Assembly (NCBI RefSeq): GCF_001612805.1
Contig: NZ_BDBD01000011.1
Location: forward strand, 558,001 to 622,000
Reading direction: 5' to 3'
Length of the DNA stretch: 64,000 nt
From: Nocardia coubleae NBRC 108252
Lineage (GTDB): Bacteria; Actinomycetota; Actinomycetes; Mycobacteriales; Mycobacteriaceae
The translations under genes and the position numbers were made by a program. Shown one piece after another: positions 63,777 through 64,000 of the stretch (its first letter is position 1; each line of letters begins with the position of its first letter). The notes beneath the pieces are model-generated. The model had not been told where the DNA came from and searched no databases. It saw only the letters and a program-made list of their open reading frames with translations.

Positions 63777-64000
63777 ATGACAACCGAGCGGATCACCGAT
63801 CAGATCCAGTTCGCCTACTGGGTGCCGAATGTGAGCGGTGGCCTCGTCACCAGCGATATCGAACAGCGCACCAGCTGGGATTACGAGTACAACAAGAAGC
63901 TCGCGCAGACCGCGGAACGCAACGGCTTCGACTACGCCCTCTCGCAGGTGCGCTACACCGCCTCCTACGGTGCCGAATTCCAGCACGAATCCACGTCGTT
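63777..64000 (+). CDS. sfnG: Dimethylsulfone monooxygenase SfnG (partial)
   Basis: The first 74 codons of an LLM-class monooxygenase that matches SfnG closely: IQFAYWVPNVSGGLVTSDIEQRTSW, then YNKKLAQTAERNGFDYALSQVRYTASYGAEFQHES. SfnG uses FMNH2 and O2 to split dimethylsulfone to methanesulfinate and formaldehyde. The gene runs off the window's right edge. The ATG at 63777 follows GGAG. It identifies the cluster that begins at 59642 as sulfone-sulfur scavenging; regulation cannot be seen here. Confidence 0.85.
   Translation, partial: MTTERITDQIQFAYWVPNVSGGLVTSDIEQRTSWDYEYNKKLAQTAERNGFDYALSQVRYTASYGAEFQHESTS

Overview
The window is high-GC actinobacterial DNA from a mycolate-type soil organism, most likely Nocardia or a close relative such as Rhodococcus. 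This rests on the very GC-rich third positions, the GTG/TTG starts, the many TetR regulators, a WhiB-like protein, a DUF1918 protein, an F420-type (DUF385) protein, malate synthase G and an ECF41 sigma factor. No rRNA, tRNA, CRISPR array or intact insertion sequence was found. The order is chromosomal, with many small regulator-plus-enzyme units.

Region by region: 1-8 kb holds a lipoprotein fragment, a secretory-type lipase, a TetR/SGNH-hydrolase pair, a TetR/alpha-beta hydrolase pair, an ABM-fold protein and a TetR/MFS divergon. 8-18 kb holds a SnoaL-like protein, an SDR, an XRE (MmyB-type) regulator divergent from a lipoprotein/SDR/zinc-ADH/hydrolase run, and a LysR divergent from a coupled EamA/NmrA/beta-propeller operon. 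18-24.4 kb is an eroded and partly AT-richer stretch with a membrane protein pair, an intact PH-like membrane protein, a small acidic protein and several gene remnants. 24.4-28.5 kb is a fatty-acid type operon (crotonase, broken AurF-like diiron oxygenase, AidB-like acyl-CoA dehydrogenase) divergent from a PaaX-type repressor.

28.7-32.7 kb carries a capsule-type glycosyltransferase, a sugar-type MFS_2 transporter and a secreted glycosidase fused to a bulb-type mannose lectin. 34.8-38.4 kb is an ECF41 (SigJ) operon with a recognisable ECF41-type promoter. 38.9-46.5 kb holds glcB (glyoxylate shunt) and a betT-betB-betA-type choline uptake and oxidation operon. 46.5-55.3 kb has an HxlR/MFS divergon, a translationally coupled HNH/WhiB pair, a substrate-binding/vWA protein, and a TetR/heterodimeric ABC exporter divergon with a large operator array. 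55.4-59.5 kb has a streptogramin-lyase-like propeller and gcvP under a tandem glycine riboswitch. 59.6-64 kb is a flavin monooxygenase cluster (DszC-like, DszA/NtaA-like, StyA-like, SfnG) that looks like organosulfur (sulfone) scavenging.

Two themes stand out. First, nearly every divergent regulator pair keeps a readable inverted-repeat operator. Second, at least five genes have been broken by internal deletion or single-base loss (18.3, 24.3, 25.5, 38.2 and probably 38.6 kb), pointing to deletion-driven decay in accessory units while the adjoining genes stay intact. All functions are assigned from sequence reading alone; no database search was run.
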